NCBI GenBank assembly: GCA_038199755.1
Contig: JBBPYR010000070.1
Location: forward strand, 1-64,000
Source: JBBPYR01 sp038199755
Lineage (GTDB): Bacteria > Chloroflexota > Ktedonobacteria > Ktedonobacterales > Ktedonobacteraceae
Length of the DNA stretch: 64,000 nucleotides
Direction of reading: 5' to 3'
Made by a program: the position numbers and the translations under genes. Within the stretch, counting starts at the first letter, position 1. Each line of letters opens with the position of its first letter. Below, piece after piece: positions 1 to 9,454 of the stretch. The notes under the pieces were generated by a model, which ran no database searches, was not told the DNA's origin, and saw nothing but the letters and a program-made list of their open reading frames with translations.

Positions 1-21
1 TAAGTAAAGGAAACGAATTAT

Positions 22-552
22 ATGACTCAGACCGCCCTCGTAATCATCGATACACAGGTAGGACTGATCGAGCCAGCCTATCAAGGCATGGCCGTGCTAG
101 AGCGCATCAAAACACTACTCGCCCAGGCACGCGCCTCACATACACCCGTGATCTATGTACAACATGGTGAACTACAGGGTGAAGGGTTAGTGGTTGGCAC
201 ACCCAGATGGCAGATTCATTCCGCAATCGCTCCACAAGCGGGTGAAGCAATCGTCCACAAACGCGCCTCCGATTCTTTCTATGACACCACACTTGAGCAG
301 GAACTACGGACACGAAGCATCCAACACCTTATCGTCGTTGGTGGGCAAACCGAATACTGTGTCGATACCAGCGTGCGCCGCGCCACCACCATGGGTTACA
401 ATGTGACGTTAGTAAGCGATGCCCACACCACCTACGACAACGACGTGCTCTCGGCAGCGCAGATTATCGCGCATACCAATGCTACCCTCAACGGGTTCAA
501 CTCAGACGACAACGTCATCACCGTCAAGCCCAGCAACGACATCACCTTTTAA
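22..552 (+). CDS. Cysteine hydrolase of the isochorismatase-like family
   Basis: This 176-residue protein has the compact alpha/beta fold length usual for isochorismatase-like cysteine hydrolases, which cleave C-N or C-O bonds in small amides or esters. The catalytic triad of the family can be read: Asp in VIIDTQ near residue 10, Lys in HKRASDSFY near residue 90, and the nucleophilic Cys in GGQTEYCVDTS near residue 118. The start follows an AAGGAAA ribosome site. It is the first of three plus-strand genes (to 2283) with short gaps, which may form a transcription unit that begins upstream of the window. The substrate cannot be told from sequence. Confidence 0.9.
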   Translation: MTQTALVIIDTQVGLIEPAYQGMAVLERIKTLLAQARASHTPVIYVQHGELQGEGLVVGTPRWQIHSAIAPQAGEAIVHKRASDSFYDTTLEQELRTRSIQHLIVVGGQTEYCVDTSVRRATTMGYNVTLVSDAHTTYDNDVLSAAQIIAHTNATLNGFNSDDNVITVKPSNDITF

Positions 553-570
553 TAAAGGGAGCACATAATC

Positions 571-1056
571 ATGGCAGAACAGCAAAATAAAAACCAGATA
601 CTGCTACAAATGAACAGAGGCTACATAGCATTTGAGGCTCTGCTGGCCTCGCTATCAGCAGAACAATTGACAACCCCAGGTGTTAATGGCAACTGGTCCA
701 TCAAAGATAATATCGCACACCTCTCGCAGTGGCATAAGCGTACCATCGACCTGCTACAAGCGGTCAAAGAAGGTAGGTCGCTACCTCATCTGACCGCTAG
801 CATGAGCGAAGAAGAAATCAACGAGATGTTCTATCAGCAAAACCACGCCCGTTCACTTCAGGATGTAGAAGCAGAGTTCCGCTCCACCTTCCAGCAGTTC
901 GTCGAGAGTATCAACGCATTAAGCAATGAGGAATTGAACAAGCCGTTGGACTGGCTCGAACATAAGCCAATTGTGCTCTGGATTGCAGGTAACAGCTATG
1001 AGCATTATCAGGAACATACAGACATCATCACAGCATGGCTGTCGTCTCAAGCATAA
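571..1056 (+). CDS. DfsB/ClbS-like four-helix-bundle protein
   Basis: The 161-residue protein matches the DfsB/ClbS branch of the DinB-like superfamily: an N-terminal helix, then a GNWSIKDNIAHLSQWHKR segment (about residues 40-57) with the usual His, and a C-terminal SYEHYQEHTDII helix. ClbS itself protects DNA from colibactin by hydrolysing its cyclopropane; most relatives have no known substrate. A GGGAGC ribosome site precedes the ATG, 18 bases after the previous stop. The neighbour downstream is a YcaQ-type glycosylase, so a shared role in handling DNA-damaging metabolites is possible, but that is inference. Confidence 0.8.
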   Translation: MAEQQNKNQILLQMNRGYIAFEALLASLSAEQLTTPGVNGNWSIKDNIAHLSQWHKRTIDLLQAVKEGRSLPHLTASMSEEEINEMFYQQNHARSLQDVEAEFRSTFQQFVESINALSNEELNKPLDWLEHKPIVLWIAGNSYEHYQEHTDIITAWLSSQA

Positions 1057-1107
1057 AAAACGGCATCCCCTCGGAGGTGCCCACATCTATTATTCGAGAG
1101 TGTATTC

Positions 1108-2283
1108 ATGATCATCAACATCTCACGCGAACAGGCACGTCGTTTCTTGGCGAACTATCATTTTACGCCAACCGACCTGCCGGGCGTCTTTGACCGTCTG
1201 GGTACAGTGCAGTATGACCCGCTCAATCCCGTTGGGCGCAATCCTGACCTCGTATTTCAGGCACGTATTCCCGGCTACCGCTTCGACGATTGGCAAAAGT
1301 CAGCTTATAGTGAGCGCATCATTTACGACGCCTGGGATAAGCAAGCCTGTCTCGTTCCCGTGAGCGATTGGCCCATGCGTGCCGCCACACGCGACATGTA
1401 CCGTCCCTATCATGATCGCGAGATATTAGAATCAGAGCCGGGCTTAGCTGAGGCCATCCTCGCCACCCTCGATGCACGCGGCCCCCTCTCCTCGCTAGAG
1501 TTCGAGAGCGATACACGCCGCTACGAACCCGGCTCTTGGTATGGTGCCACCAGTACGAAACGCGCTCTACGTGCCATGTGGGTCTGCGGCATGGTCGTCA
1601 CCCATCATCGCAAGGCCGGGCGTCACTACTATGACCGCCCCGAACGAGTCATTCCCCCACAATACTATAATGCCCCCGGCCTAGAGGATATCTACGAATA
1701 TCATAAGTGGATTATCGCACGCCGCTTCCAAGCTGTCGGCCTGATGCGCCCAATAGGAGATGCCAGCATCTGGAGTGCCTGCGGCAGCGGTGCGGAACGC
1801 AAACACGCTATCGCGCAACTGGTAGAGTCAAACATCCTGACGCCTGTGCATGTTGGCGAGAAAAACTGGCTCTATTACATGCCCACCAGCGCGTTACCAC
1901 TACTCGATAGCCCACCCCTGGAGCCGCGTGTGCTCTTCCTGGCTCCACTCGACAGCCTCCTCTGGGATCGCAAGGGCATCCTACAACTCTTCGACTTCGA
2001 TTATCAATGGGAGGTCTATAAACCCCTTATACAACGCCGCTGGGGCTACTACGTGTTGCCCGTCTTCTATGGCAACCGCTTCATTGCCCGCGTCGATTCA
2101 CGCCTGATCGATGGCATATGGACGATCGCCCGCTGGTGGTGGGAAGATGACATCACGCCCGACGCCGCTATGCTCGACGCACTACACACTGCAATGAGAC
2201 GCTTTGTGGCGTATTTGGGAGCAACCGATATAAAGCTAGAGGATGGGGTTGGTCTGAACATAAAGCAGGGCTCGTTGTTGTGA
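1108..2283 (+). CDS. YcaQ/AlkX-like winged-helix DNA glycosylase
   Basis: This 391-residue protein belongs to the HTH_42 family, which includes the interstrand-crosslink glycosylases YcaQ (AlkX) and AlkZ. The Q-x-D catalytic signature of the YcaQ branch is present near residue 35 (GTVQYDPLNP). The winged-helix body follows, and the typical ending with APLDSLLWDRKG and a WEVYKP segment lies at about residues 280-310. A second paralogue is encoded at 55395-56657. The position next to a DfsB/ClbS-like gene fits self-protection against alkylating or crosslinking natural products, though no biosynthetic genes are visible here. The ATG is preceded by only a weak GAGAG site. Confidence 0.85.
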   Translation: MIINISREQARRFLANYHFTPTDLPGVFDRLGTVQYDPLNPVGRNPDLVFQARIPGYRFDDWQKSAYSERIIYDAWDKQACLVPVSDWPMRAATRDMYRPYHDREILESEPGLAEAILATLDARGPLSSLEFESDTRRYEPGSWYGATSTKRALRAMWVCGMVVTHHRKAGRHYYDRPERVIPPQYYNAPGLEDIYEYHKWIIARRFQAVGLMRPIGDASIWSACGSGAERKHAIAQLVESNILTPVHVGEKNWLYYMPTSALPLLDSPPLEPRVLFLAPLDSLLWDRKGILQLFDFDYQWEVYKPLIQRRWGYYVLPVFYGNRFIARVDSRLIDGIWTIARWWWEDDITPDAAMLDALHTAMRRFVAYLGATDIKLEDGVGLNIKQGSLL

Positions 2284-2636
2284 AGCAGAATTACTACTCA
2301 TCTTTTTAGTCCATTCAATTCATCTAACGAAATTTATTGTGCCCCATTTTTGTTTGAATATATGTTCTCATATGATCTATTCTATTATGTCATAAACAAC
2401 GTGGAAAAAATAGCGGCCCCAAACGTGTTACCAGATAGTACTTCCTTACACACGTATTTGCTGAGTTAGGAGAGCGGGAGCCGTTTAAAACCCCAGGAAT
2501 AGCGATACGTATGATATAATGAAATGGAATATTTTGTCTACTTTTATCGCTTACGTGGGCCATCTACCCCATCACATATAGCAGCAAGCACAAACATTAT
2601 ACTCATTTGTGGGAATCAATAGGAGAAGAATAGATT
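2284..2636. other. Intergenic region upstream of secA
   Basis: These 353 bases carry no convincing reading frame. The stretch is AT-rich near 2330-2420 and holds the probable secA promoter near 2512-2520. I see no tandem repeat and no clear hairpin terminator for the upstream gene. Confidence 0.6.
2512..2520 (+). promoter_or_regulatory. Extended -10 promoter for secA
   Basis: TGATATAAT at 2512-2520 is a TG-n-TATAAT extended -10 element 117 bases upstream of the secA ATG. No good -35 hexamer lies at the right spacing, as expected for extended -10 promoters. Confidence 0.45.
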
Positions 2637-5600
2637 ATGCAATTACTTGGGAAGTTGCTGGGCGACCCCAATAAGCGCGATTTGAAAGCGATTCAGCCGC
2701 TTGTCGATAAAATCAACACGTTTGAGCCAACACTAAAAAAATTGAGCGACGAAGCTCTTGCCGCGAAAACAAGCGAGTTGCGCTCACAGTTATACCTACA
2801 CCTCAAAGGTGGCATGGTGTTAGAAGACGAGCTAGTGAAACTCTTCCGCGAAGTTCTCTCCGCCGTTGAACCCCTTGCAGACCATTGCAGCGACGATGAC
2901 CTGCACACCGCCATCAGCGAGTACCGCCGCGAGATCGAGCGCAAACGTGATCCCGAACGCACCCTGCGTACCGACCTACAAATCACCCTTTCGGATGGCT
3001 TCGAGCAAGCCTATGACACGCTCTCGGCAAAACTCAATCGCGTGCGTGTAGACGCCGCTATGGAGCTTGCGGGCAAGCGTGAGCAATGGCCTGATGCCGC
3101 CAGCGATGCGAAGCAAGCCACACGAACACTGCTCAGCAAAGCCGAGCCAACCCTACAAGAGATTGATGAAGAGACCTTCGAGGAAGCCTTTACCGAGGCA
3201 TGGAAGCGGGCCGAGCTGGATAATAGCCAGTCCCTAGATGCCGAAGTGGTGCGGGCGCGTGTCGAGCAACTCCTGCTCATGACGCTGCGTCGCCTCCAAC
3301 CCGAACTGGTAGCACTACGGGCAGAGGCGATAGACGAGCTACTCCCTGACATAGTGAAACGCTATCGCACAGGCAAAACGCTGGACGACCTGCTCCCTGA
3401 AGCTTTTGCCGTTGTGCGCGAAGCTGGTCTACGACGTATCAAGATGCGTCACTACGACGTGCAGCTTATCGGTGGCATCGTACTGCACCAGGGCAAGATC
3501 GCCGAGATGAAGACCGGCGAAGGTAAAACGCTCGTCGCCACGCTACCAGTCTACCTGAACGCCCTGACGGGCCGCGGCGTACACCTCGTCACCGTCAACG
3601 ACTACTTGGCACGCCGTGACGCCGAATGGATGAGCCAGATATACAAATTCCTGGGCCTCTCCGTGGGCATCCTTGTCAATGCCGTTGAGCCACAGACACC
3701 TGAGCGGCGCGCCGCGTACCAGGCCGATATCACCTATGGCACCAACAACGAATTCGGTTTTGACTACCTGCGTGATAACATGGCCGTCTCGCTCGACCAA
3801 ACCGTGCAGCGCGACTTGTACTTTGCCATCGTTGACGAGGTTGACAACATCTTAATTGACGAGGCGCGTACACCACTGATCATCTCTGGTCAGGGTCAGG
3901 AGTCCACCGACACCTACAAGCAATTCGCCAACTGGGCACCGCGTCTGAAGCGCGAACTGGACTACACGGTTGAAGAGAAGACGCGTACCGTCATCCTGAC
4001 CGACGCGGGCATCGACAAGATCGAGCAACTCGCTGGCATCCAGAACATTTACTCTGAGGACAATATCGATTTGACGCGCTACATGGAAAACGCCATCAAA
4101 GCGGAAATCATCTTCAAGCGCGACAAAGACTACATCGTCAAAGACGGTGAAGTCATCATCGTAGACGAGTTTACGGGTCGCCAGATGCCCGGTCGCCGCT
4201 ATAGCGAAGGCTTACACCAGGCCATTGAAGCCAAAGAAAAGGTCGCAGTACAGCGCGAGAATCACACGCTGGCAACCATCACCTTCCAGAACTTCTTCCG
4301 CCTCTATGAAAAGCTGGCAGGTATGACTGGTACCGCCCTGACCGAGTCCGAAGAACTGCACAAAATCTATAAGCTCGACGTTATCGCTATTCCTACGCAC
4401 AAGCCGATGATTCGTCAGAATCTATCAGACCTGATCTACCGCACTGGTGAGGCCAAGTTCAAAGCGGTCGTCGAAGAGATACGCGAACGACACGAGGTCG
4501 GTCAACCGATACTGGTCGGTACAACCTCTGTTGAGACTTCAGAAATGCTCTCGCAAATGCTGGATCAGGCGGGTATACCTCACAACGTGTTGAACGCCAA
4601 GCACCACGAACGTGAAGCACAGATCGTCGCTCAAGCGGGCCGCAGCGGTGCCGTCACCATCGCGACTAACATGGCTGGTCGTGGTACCGACATCTTGCTC
4701 GGCGGCAATGCTGAAGGTTTCATGGAAAGCACCATCCGTAAGCACGCCGAAAACGTCGATTTCATTCGTGAGATGCCCACACATACCGCTGACGAGCGCG
4801 AAGAAAAAGAAGCCGCCATTCAGGACTACATCGCGGGCATGACCGAAGCCGAGAAACATGCACTGCTGAAACAAAAGGAAGCCGAGTGTGAAAAGGATCG
4901 CGAGCTTGTCGTAAAACTCGGCGGTCTCCATATCCTCGGCACCGAGCGTCACGAGTCGCGCCGCATCGATGACCAACTACGTGGACGTGCCGGACGCCAA
5001 GGCGACCCAGGCTCCGCACGCTTCTACCTGGCACTCGACGACGAACTGATGCGCCGTTTCGCTGCCGACCGCGTCTCGAAGGTAATGGAGCGCGTCGGTA
5101 TGGAAGACGACATGCCGCTGGAAAGCGGACTGGTCTCCCGCTTCATCGAAGGTGCCCAGGCCAAGGTCGAGGGCTACAACTTTGACATTCGTAAGAACGT
5201 CGTCGATTATGACGATGTGATTGCCAAGCAGCGCGAAGTCATCTATGCCGACCGTCGTGCCGTGCTTGAACGCGCCGACATGCACGAGCGCATCCTGGAG
5301 ATGATACGTGCAGAAGTGGCAAAGGTCGTCGCCAGCACCATCCCCGGCAACATCGTTTCCGAGATAGAAGAGCTAGATAACCTTTCTCTTGCGATTGAGC
5401 AATGGGTGCCCATTCCTGACGACCTGATACCGGATGACATTAACGCAGTGCGCCGCGACGACATGAAACGTAAGCTCACAGAACTGGTCGTCGACCACTA
5501 TGAGCAACGCGCACAGGAGATCGAGGATCAGCAAAAGACATTGTTGGCCGACAATCCCGACCTGAAGCCCTTCACCATTCGCGACCTGGAACGTTCGTAT

Positions 5601-6089
5601 ACCTTGCAGATACTCGACCGCCTGTGGATGGAGCATATCGACTCGCTCGATGTCATGCGTGCGGGTATTGGCTTCCGCGCCATCGGGCAACGTGATCCAC
5701 TCGTAGAGTTCAAAAACGAAGCCTTCCGTATGTTTGATGATCTGAAACAGACTATTCAGCACTACATCGTTGACTCGCTGCTCAAACTCCTGCGTAATGA
5801 CTTCACCATCACCGTGAATCGACCGGAGCCACAACGCAAGACGCCGAACAAGGTGCGTACCAATGCCAACGATATCGCCAAGGCCAGCGGCCAAGCCAAA
5901 AGCGAGGAAAGCACGGCCCGTCCACGTGCCAACACGAACGGCAATCGCAACGGTGGCAATGGCCCACGCAATAATAATGGACGCGCCACTAGCAACATGA
6001 GCAAGAGTGCAGCACCTAGCAAAATCGGGCGTAACGATCCCTGCCCCTGCGGTAGCGGCAAAAAATACAAAAAATGTCATGGAGCATAA
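2637..6089 (+). CDS. secA: Preprotein translocase ATPase SecA, with large N-terminal insertion
   Basis: SecA drives post-translational export through SecYEG. At 1150 residues it is far longer than E. coli SecA (901). The Walker A region MKTGEGKTLVATLP lies near residue 290 and the DEVD Walker B near 400. NMAGRGTDILLGG and GRAGRQGDPGSARF mark the second helicase half. A C-terminal CPCGSGKKYKKCHG zinc motif closes the protein after a low-complexity Asn/Arg/Gly linker. The excess length is mostly one block of roughly 190 residues (about 56-244), rich in Glu/Arg/Leu and predicted helical, inserted between the usual N-terminal helices and TLDDLLPEAFAVVREA. A GGAGAAG site precedes the ATG. The gene stands alone and ends in a long hairpin. 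Confidence 0.97.
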   Translation: MQLLGKLLGDPNKRDLKAIQPLVDKINTFEPTLKKLSDEALAAKTSELRSQLYLHLKGGMVLEDELVKLFREVLSAVEPLADHCSDDDLHTAISEYRREIERKRDPERTLRTDLQITLSDGFEQAYDTLSAKLNRVRVDAAMELAGKREQWPDAASDAKQATRTLLSKAEPTLQEIDEETFEEAFTEAWKRAELDNSQSLDAEVVRARVEQLLLMTLRRLQPELVALRAEAIDELLPDIVKRYRTGKTLDDLLPEAFAVVREAGLRRIKMRHYDVQLIGGIVLHQGKIAEMKTGEGKTLVATLPVYLNALTGRGVHLVTVNDYLARRDAEWMSQIYKFLGLSVGILVNAVEPQTPERRAAYQADITYGTNNEFGFDYLRDNMAVSLDQTVQRDLYFAIVDEVDNILIDEARTPLIISGQGQESTDTYKQFANWAPRLKRELDYTVEEKTRTVILTDAGIDKIEQLAGIQNIYSEDNIDLTRYMENAIKAEIIFKRDKDYIVKDGEVIIVDEFTGRQMPGRRYSEGLHQAIEAKEKVAVQRENHTLATITFQNFFRLYEKLAGMTGTALTESEELHKIYKLDVIAIPTHKPMIRQNLSDLIYRTGEAKFKAVVEEIRERHEVGQPILVGTTSVETSEMLSQMLDQAGIPHNVLNAKHHEREAQIVAQAGRSGAVTIATNMAGRGTDILLGGNAEGFMESTIRKHAENVDFIREMPTHTADEREEKEAAIQDYIAGMTEAEKHALLKQKEAECEKDRELVVKLGGLHILGTERHESRRIDDQLRGRAGRQGDPGSARFYLALDDELMRRFAADRVSKVMERVGMEDDMPLESGLVSRFIEGAQAKVEGYNFDIRKNVVDYDDVIAKQREVIYADRRAVLERADMHERILEMIRAEVAKVVASTIPGNIVSEIEELDNLSLAIEQWVPIPDDLIPDDINAVRRDDMKRKLTELVVDHYEQRAQEIEDQQKTLLADNPDLKPFTIRDLERSYTLQILDRLWMEHIDSLDVMRAGIGFRAIGQRDPLVEFKNEAFRMFDDLKQTIQHYIVDSLLKLLRNDFTITVNRPEPQRKTPNKVRTNANDIAKASGQAKSEESTARPRANTNGNRNGGNGPRNNNGRATSNMSKSAAPSKIGRNDPCPCGSGKKYKKCHGA

Positions 6090-6092
6090 TAC

Positions 6093-6166
6093 AGATGTTC
6101 TCTACGGATAGTAAACGCACGAGTAGCGCAGGCTGCTCGTGCGTTTACTATCCGTAGAGAACATCT
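6093..6166 (+). terminator. 31-bp-arm perfect hairpin after secA
   Basis: Arms 6093-6123 and 6136-6166 are exact reverse complements (31 of 31), separated by 12 bases. It starts 3 bases after the secA stop. There is no T-tract on either side, so it is either an unconventional terminator or an RNA 3'-end stabiliser. Confidence 0.75.
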
Positions 6167-6328
6167 ATACAACATTATATATAAGTCTACACTTATCCTA
6201 TACCTTACAAGCGTGAAAGCCAAAACGTAGACCTTCTTCATACTTCCATGGTATCCTTTCCATATGGAATAGCAGTTCCCCCTAATACTTCTACCTTCAA
6301 CGGAGTTGGAGAAAGGCAAAAGAACATC

Positions 6329-7606
6329 ATGATGAATGGTCAACAGGCAGCAGAAATAATGACAAATTGGGAAAGTGACCCACGCTGGAAAGGCGTCAAA
6401 CGCCCATACAGGGCAGAAGATGTATTGCGTCTACGTGGGTCAATTCAAATCGAGCATACATTAGCGCGTATAGGAGCCGAGCGGCTGTGGAATCTTCTGC
6501 AAACAGAGCCTTATGTCGCCGCACTTGGCGCGTTGACCGGTAATCAGGCTGTCCAACAGGTAAAAGCAGGTCTGAAAGCAATCTACCTGAGTGGTTGGCA
6601 GGTGGCCGCTGACGCCAACCTCGCCGGACAAATGTACCCTGATCAAAGCCTCTATCCTGCCAACAGTGTGCCGAGCGTCGTCAAGCGCATCAACCAAGCC
6701 CTGGAGCGGGCCGACCAGATTCAGCATTCCGAGGGCAAGGGCGATACCTACTGGTACGCACCAATCATTGCCGATGCCGAAGCGGGCTTTGGTGGACCAT
6801 TAAACGTATTCGAGTTGATGAAAAGCATGATCGCGTCTGGGGCCGCAGGTGTGCATTTTGAAGATCAACTGGCTTCAGAGAAGAAATGCGGTCACATGGG
6901 TGGCAAGGTGCTCATTCCTACCCAAAACGCCATTAAACACCTCGTCTCGGCTCGTCTGGCCGCTGACGTGATGGGGGTTCCCACCCTCGTCATCGCACGC
7001 ACCGACGCCAACGGTGCCAAATTGATCACCAGCGATATCGATCCTGTCGATCAAGCTTTCATGACGGGTGAGCGCACACCTGAAGGCTTCTACAAAATTC
7101 GCAGTGGTATCGAATCGGCAATTGCGCGTGGCCTCTCATACGCTCCCTACTGCGATCTCATCTGGTGCGAGACCTCCGAGCCAAACCTGGACGAGGCACG
7201 CCGCTTCGCCGAGGCCATTCACGCCAAATATCCCGACAAAATGTTGGCCTACAACTGCTCGCCCTCGTTCAACTGGCGCAAGAAACTGGACACAGACACC
7301 ATCGCCGCCTTCCAGCAAACATTGGGTAAGATGGGATATAAGTTCCAATTTATCACCTTGGCAGGCTTCCACGCCCTCAACTATAGCATGTTTGAACTGG
7401 CTCTCGACTATAAAGAGCGCGGCATGAGTGCCTATTCGCAATTGCAGCAGACCGAGTTCGCGATGGAAGATCGTGGCTACACCGCCACCAAGCACCAACG
7501 CGAGGTTGGCACCGGCTACTTTGATGAGATCGCACAGGTCATCTCTGGTGGCCTCTCCTCTACTACCGCGCTAAATGGCTCTACTGAGGAAGAACAATTC
7601 CATTAA
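6329..7606 (+). CDS. aceA: Isocitrate lyase
   Basis: Isocitrate lyase splits isocitrate to glyoxylate and succinate in the glyoxylate shunt. The 425-residue product shows the family signature with the catalytic Cys in KKCGHMGG (about residue 190), the metal/substrate segment ADAEAGFGG, and NCSPSFNW near residue 310. The frame is open further upstream, but the GGAGAAAGG ribosome site at 6308-6316 sits 12 bases before ATG 6329, with a second ATG at 6332, so I start it there. It is followed by malate synthase in the same direction. A long hairpin between the two suggests separate or attenuated transcripts. Confidence 0.96.
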   Translation: MMNGQQAAEIMTNWESDPRWKGVKRPYRAEDVLRLRGSIQIEHTLARIGAERLWNLLQTEPYVAALGALTGNQAVQQVKAGLKAIYLSGWQVAADANLAGQMYPDQSLYPANSVPSVVKRINQALERADQIQHSEGKGDTYWYAPIIADAEAGFGGPLNVFELMKSMIASGAAGVHFEDQLASEKKCGHMGGKVLIPTQNAIKHLVSARLAADVMGVPTLVIARTDANGAKLITSDIDPVDQAFMTGERTPEGFYKIRSGIESAIARGLSYAPYCDLIWCETSEPNLDEARRFAEAIHAKYPDKMLAYNCSPSFNWRKKLDTDTIAAFQQTLGKMGYKFQFITLAGFHALNYSMFELALDYKERGMSAYSQLQQTEFAMEDRGYTATKHQREVGTGYFDEIAQVISGGLSSTTALNGSTEEEQFH

Positions 7607-7616
7607 TCGTGATAAG

Positions 7617-7667
7617 AGAGAGACAGAATGCAGGGCAGGCGTCGCCTGTCCTGCATTCTGTCTCTCT
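7617..7667 (+). terminator. 25-bp-arm hairpin between aceA and aceB
   Basis: Arms 7617-7641 and 7643-7667 pair over 25 bases with a single G-T mismatch and a one-base centre. No T-tract follows. It lies 10 bases after the aceA stop. Confidence 0.7.
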
Positions 7668-7720
7668 GAATATCATATAATACAAAAGAACGTGTTAGTT
7701 TGTGAAAGGGAAGGTTTCGT

Positions 7721-9328
7721 ATGACCAATCAGGCAACAGTGACGTATGCAGAGGGCATTGTGGTTCAAGCTCCGGTGACACCTGAGTTTGCTGAAATAGT
7801 GACACCGGAAGCCATGAGTTTTGTGGCAAAACTCGCACGCACATTTCAGGCGCGCCGTGAGGAACTGCTGACCCATCGCGCACAACGACAGGCGGACCTT
7901 GACGCTGGCAAGCTGCCAGACTTTCTAGCAGAGACCGCGCACATTCGCGAGGGCAACTGGACGGTGGCACCCATTCCCGCCGACCTGATGGACCGCCGTG
8001 TCGAGATTACCGGCCCCGTAGACCGTAAAATGGTGATTAACGCTCTCAATTCTGGCGCGAAGATGTTTATGGCCGACTTTGAAGATGCACACTCACCCAC
8101 ATGGGCGACCACCATTCAAGGCCATATCAACCTGCAAGACGCCATCGAACGCACCATCACCTACACCAGCCCAGAGGGCAAACAATACCGTTTGAACGAA
8201 AAGACGGCCACATTGCTGGTACGCCCACGCGGTTGGCACTTGAGCGAGAAGCATGTACTCATTGATGGCAAGCAAATCTCTGGTGGCATCTTTGATTTCG
8301 GCCTCTACTTCTTCCATAACGCAAAGCGGCTACTCGCCAAAGGTTCTGGCCCCTATTTCTATTTGCCCAAGTTGGAAAGTCATCTCGAAGCACGCCTATG
8401 GAACGACATCTTTGTGTTGGCCCAAAAAGAGTTGGGGATTCCAAACGGAAGCATCCGCGCCACCGTGCTGATCGAGACTATCCTGGCAACGTTCGAGATG
8501 GATGAAATTCTCTATGAATTGCGCGACCACTCGGCAGGACTCAACTGTGGACGTTGGGACTACATCTTCAGTGCCATTAAAAAGTTCCGCAACATTCCCG
8601 AGTACATCTATCCTGACCGCACGCAAATCACGATGACTGTACCATTCATGCGCGCCTATTCGCTCCTGCTCATCAAGACGTGCCATCGCCGCAACATTCA
8701 CGCCATGGGCGGGATGGCGGCCCAGATTCCCATTAAAAGCGATCCCAAGGCCAACGAAGAGGCTCTCGCCCGTGTGCGAGCCGACAAGCACCGCGAGGCG
8801 ACCGATGGACACGATGGCACATGGGTTGCCCATCCCGGCCTCGTCCAGATCGCGATGGAAGAATTCGACGCCGTGATGAAGGGACCAAACCAGATTGATC
8901 GCAAGCGTGACGACGTACATGTTACCGCCGCAGAACTCGTTGCCGTCCCCGTAGGAACTATCACTGAAGCAGGGCTACGCAATAACATCAATGTCAGCCT
9001 GCAATACATGGAAGCGTGGCTGCAAGGCTCTGGCAGCGTGCCGATCTTCAACCTGATGGAGGACGCGGCCACCGTCGAGATTGCGCGCTCACAAATTTGG
9101 CAGTGGATTCATCATCCCAAGGGCGTCCTGACCGATGGTCGCAAGATCACCGTAGAACTGTTCCGCCAACTTGCCACCGAGGAACTACAAAAGATCGAGG
9201 CGGGCATGAGCGCGGAGCAACTGACGAAACGCCAGTTCAAAACGGCAGCCACCATCATCGACAAGCTCATCACCGATGATACGTTCGTTGACTTCCTGAC
9301 TCTTCCGGCTTATCAATACCTGAACTAA
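7721..9328 (+). CDS. aceB: Malate synthase A
   Basis: Malate synthase condenses glyoxylate with acetyl-CoA, completing the glyoxylate shunt started by the upstream isocitrate lyase. The 535-residue length is normal for the A isoform. Clear family segments are MADFEDAHSPTW (about residue 115), the active-site RPRGWHLSEKH (about 168), GRWDYIFSAIKKF (about 275), HAMGGMAAQIPI (about 328) and the C-terminal WIHHPKGVLTDGRKIT. A GGGAAGG ribosome site precedes the ATG. Together the pair implies growth on C2 compounds or fatty acids. Confidence 0.97.
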   Translation: MTNQATVTYAEGIVVQAPVTPEFAEIVTPEAMSFVAKLARTFQARREELLTHRAQRQADLDAGKLPDFLAETAHIREGNWTVAPIPADLMDRRVEITGPVDRKMVINALNSGAKMFMADFEDAHSPTWATTIQGHINLQDAIERTITYTSPEGKQYRLNEKTATLLVRPRGWHLSEKHVLIDGKQISGGIFDFGLYFFHNAKRLLAKGSGPYFYLPKLESHLEARLWNDIFVLAQKELGIPNGSIRATVLIETILATFEMDEILYELRDHSAGLNCGRWDYIFSAIKKFRNIPEYIYPDRTQITMTVPFMRAYSLLLIKTCHRRNIHAMGGMAAQIPIKSDPKANEEALARVRADKHREATDGHDGTWVAHPGLVQIAMEEFDAVMKGPNQIDRKRDDVHVTAAELVAVPVGTITEAGLRNNINVSLQYMEAWLQGSGSVPIFNLMEDAATVEIARSQIWQWIHHPKGVLTDGRKITVELFRQLATEELQKIEAGMSAEQLTKRQFKTAATIIDKLITDDTFVDFLTLPAYQYLN

Positions 9329-9402
9329 ATATGTAAGGTGATAACCCTATCATTAGGGACACGATTTATCACGTACGTCGCGCAATTCATTGTACGAGAT
9401 TT

Positions 9403-9445
9403 GAGCAAGCAGAACATCATACAAAGGTTGATGCCCTGCTTGCTC
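9403..9445 (+). terminator. Intrinsic terminator after aceB
   Basis: Arms GAGCAAGCAG (9403-9412) and CTGCTTGCTC (9436-9445) pair perfectly, with a second inner CATCA/TGATG stem, and are followed by TTTT. It separates aceB from the convergent defence operon. Confidence 0.75.
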
Positions 9446-9454
9446 TTTTGTCAC

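Noticed and set aside
5373..6080. Long antisense frame over the secA 3' end
   Set aside because: It is a shadow of the secA coding sequence with no family resemblance or ribosome site.
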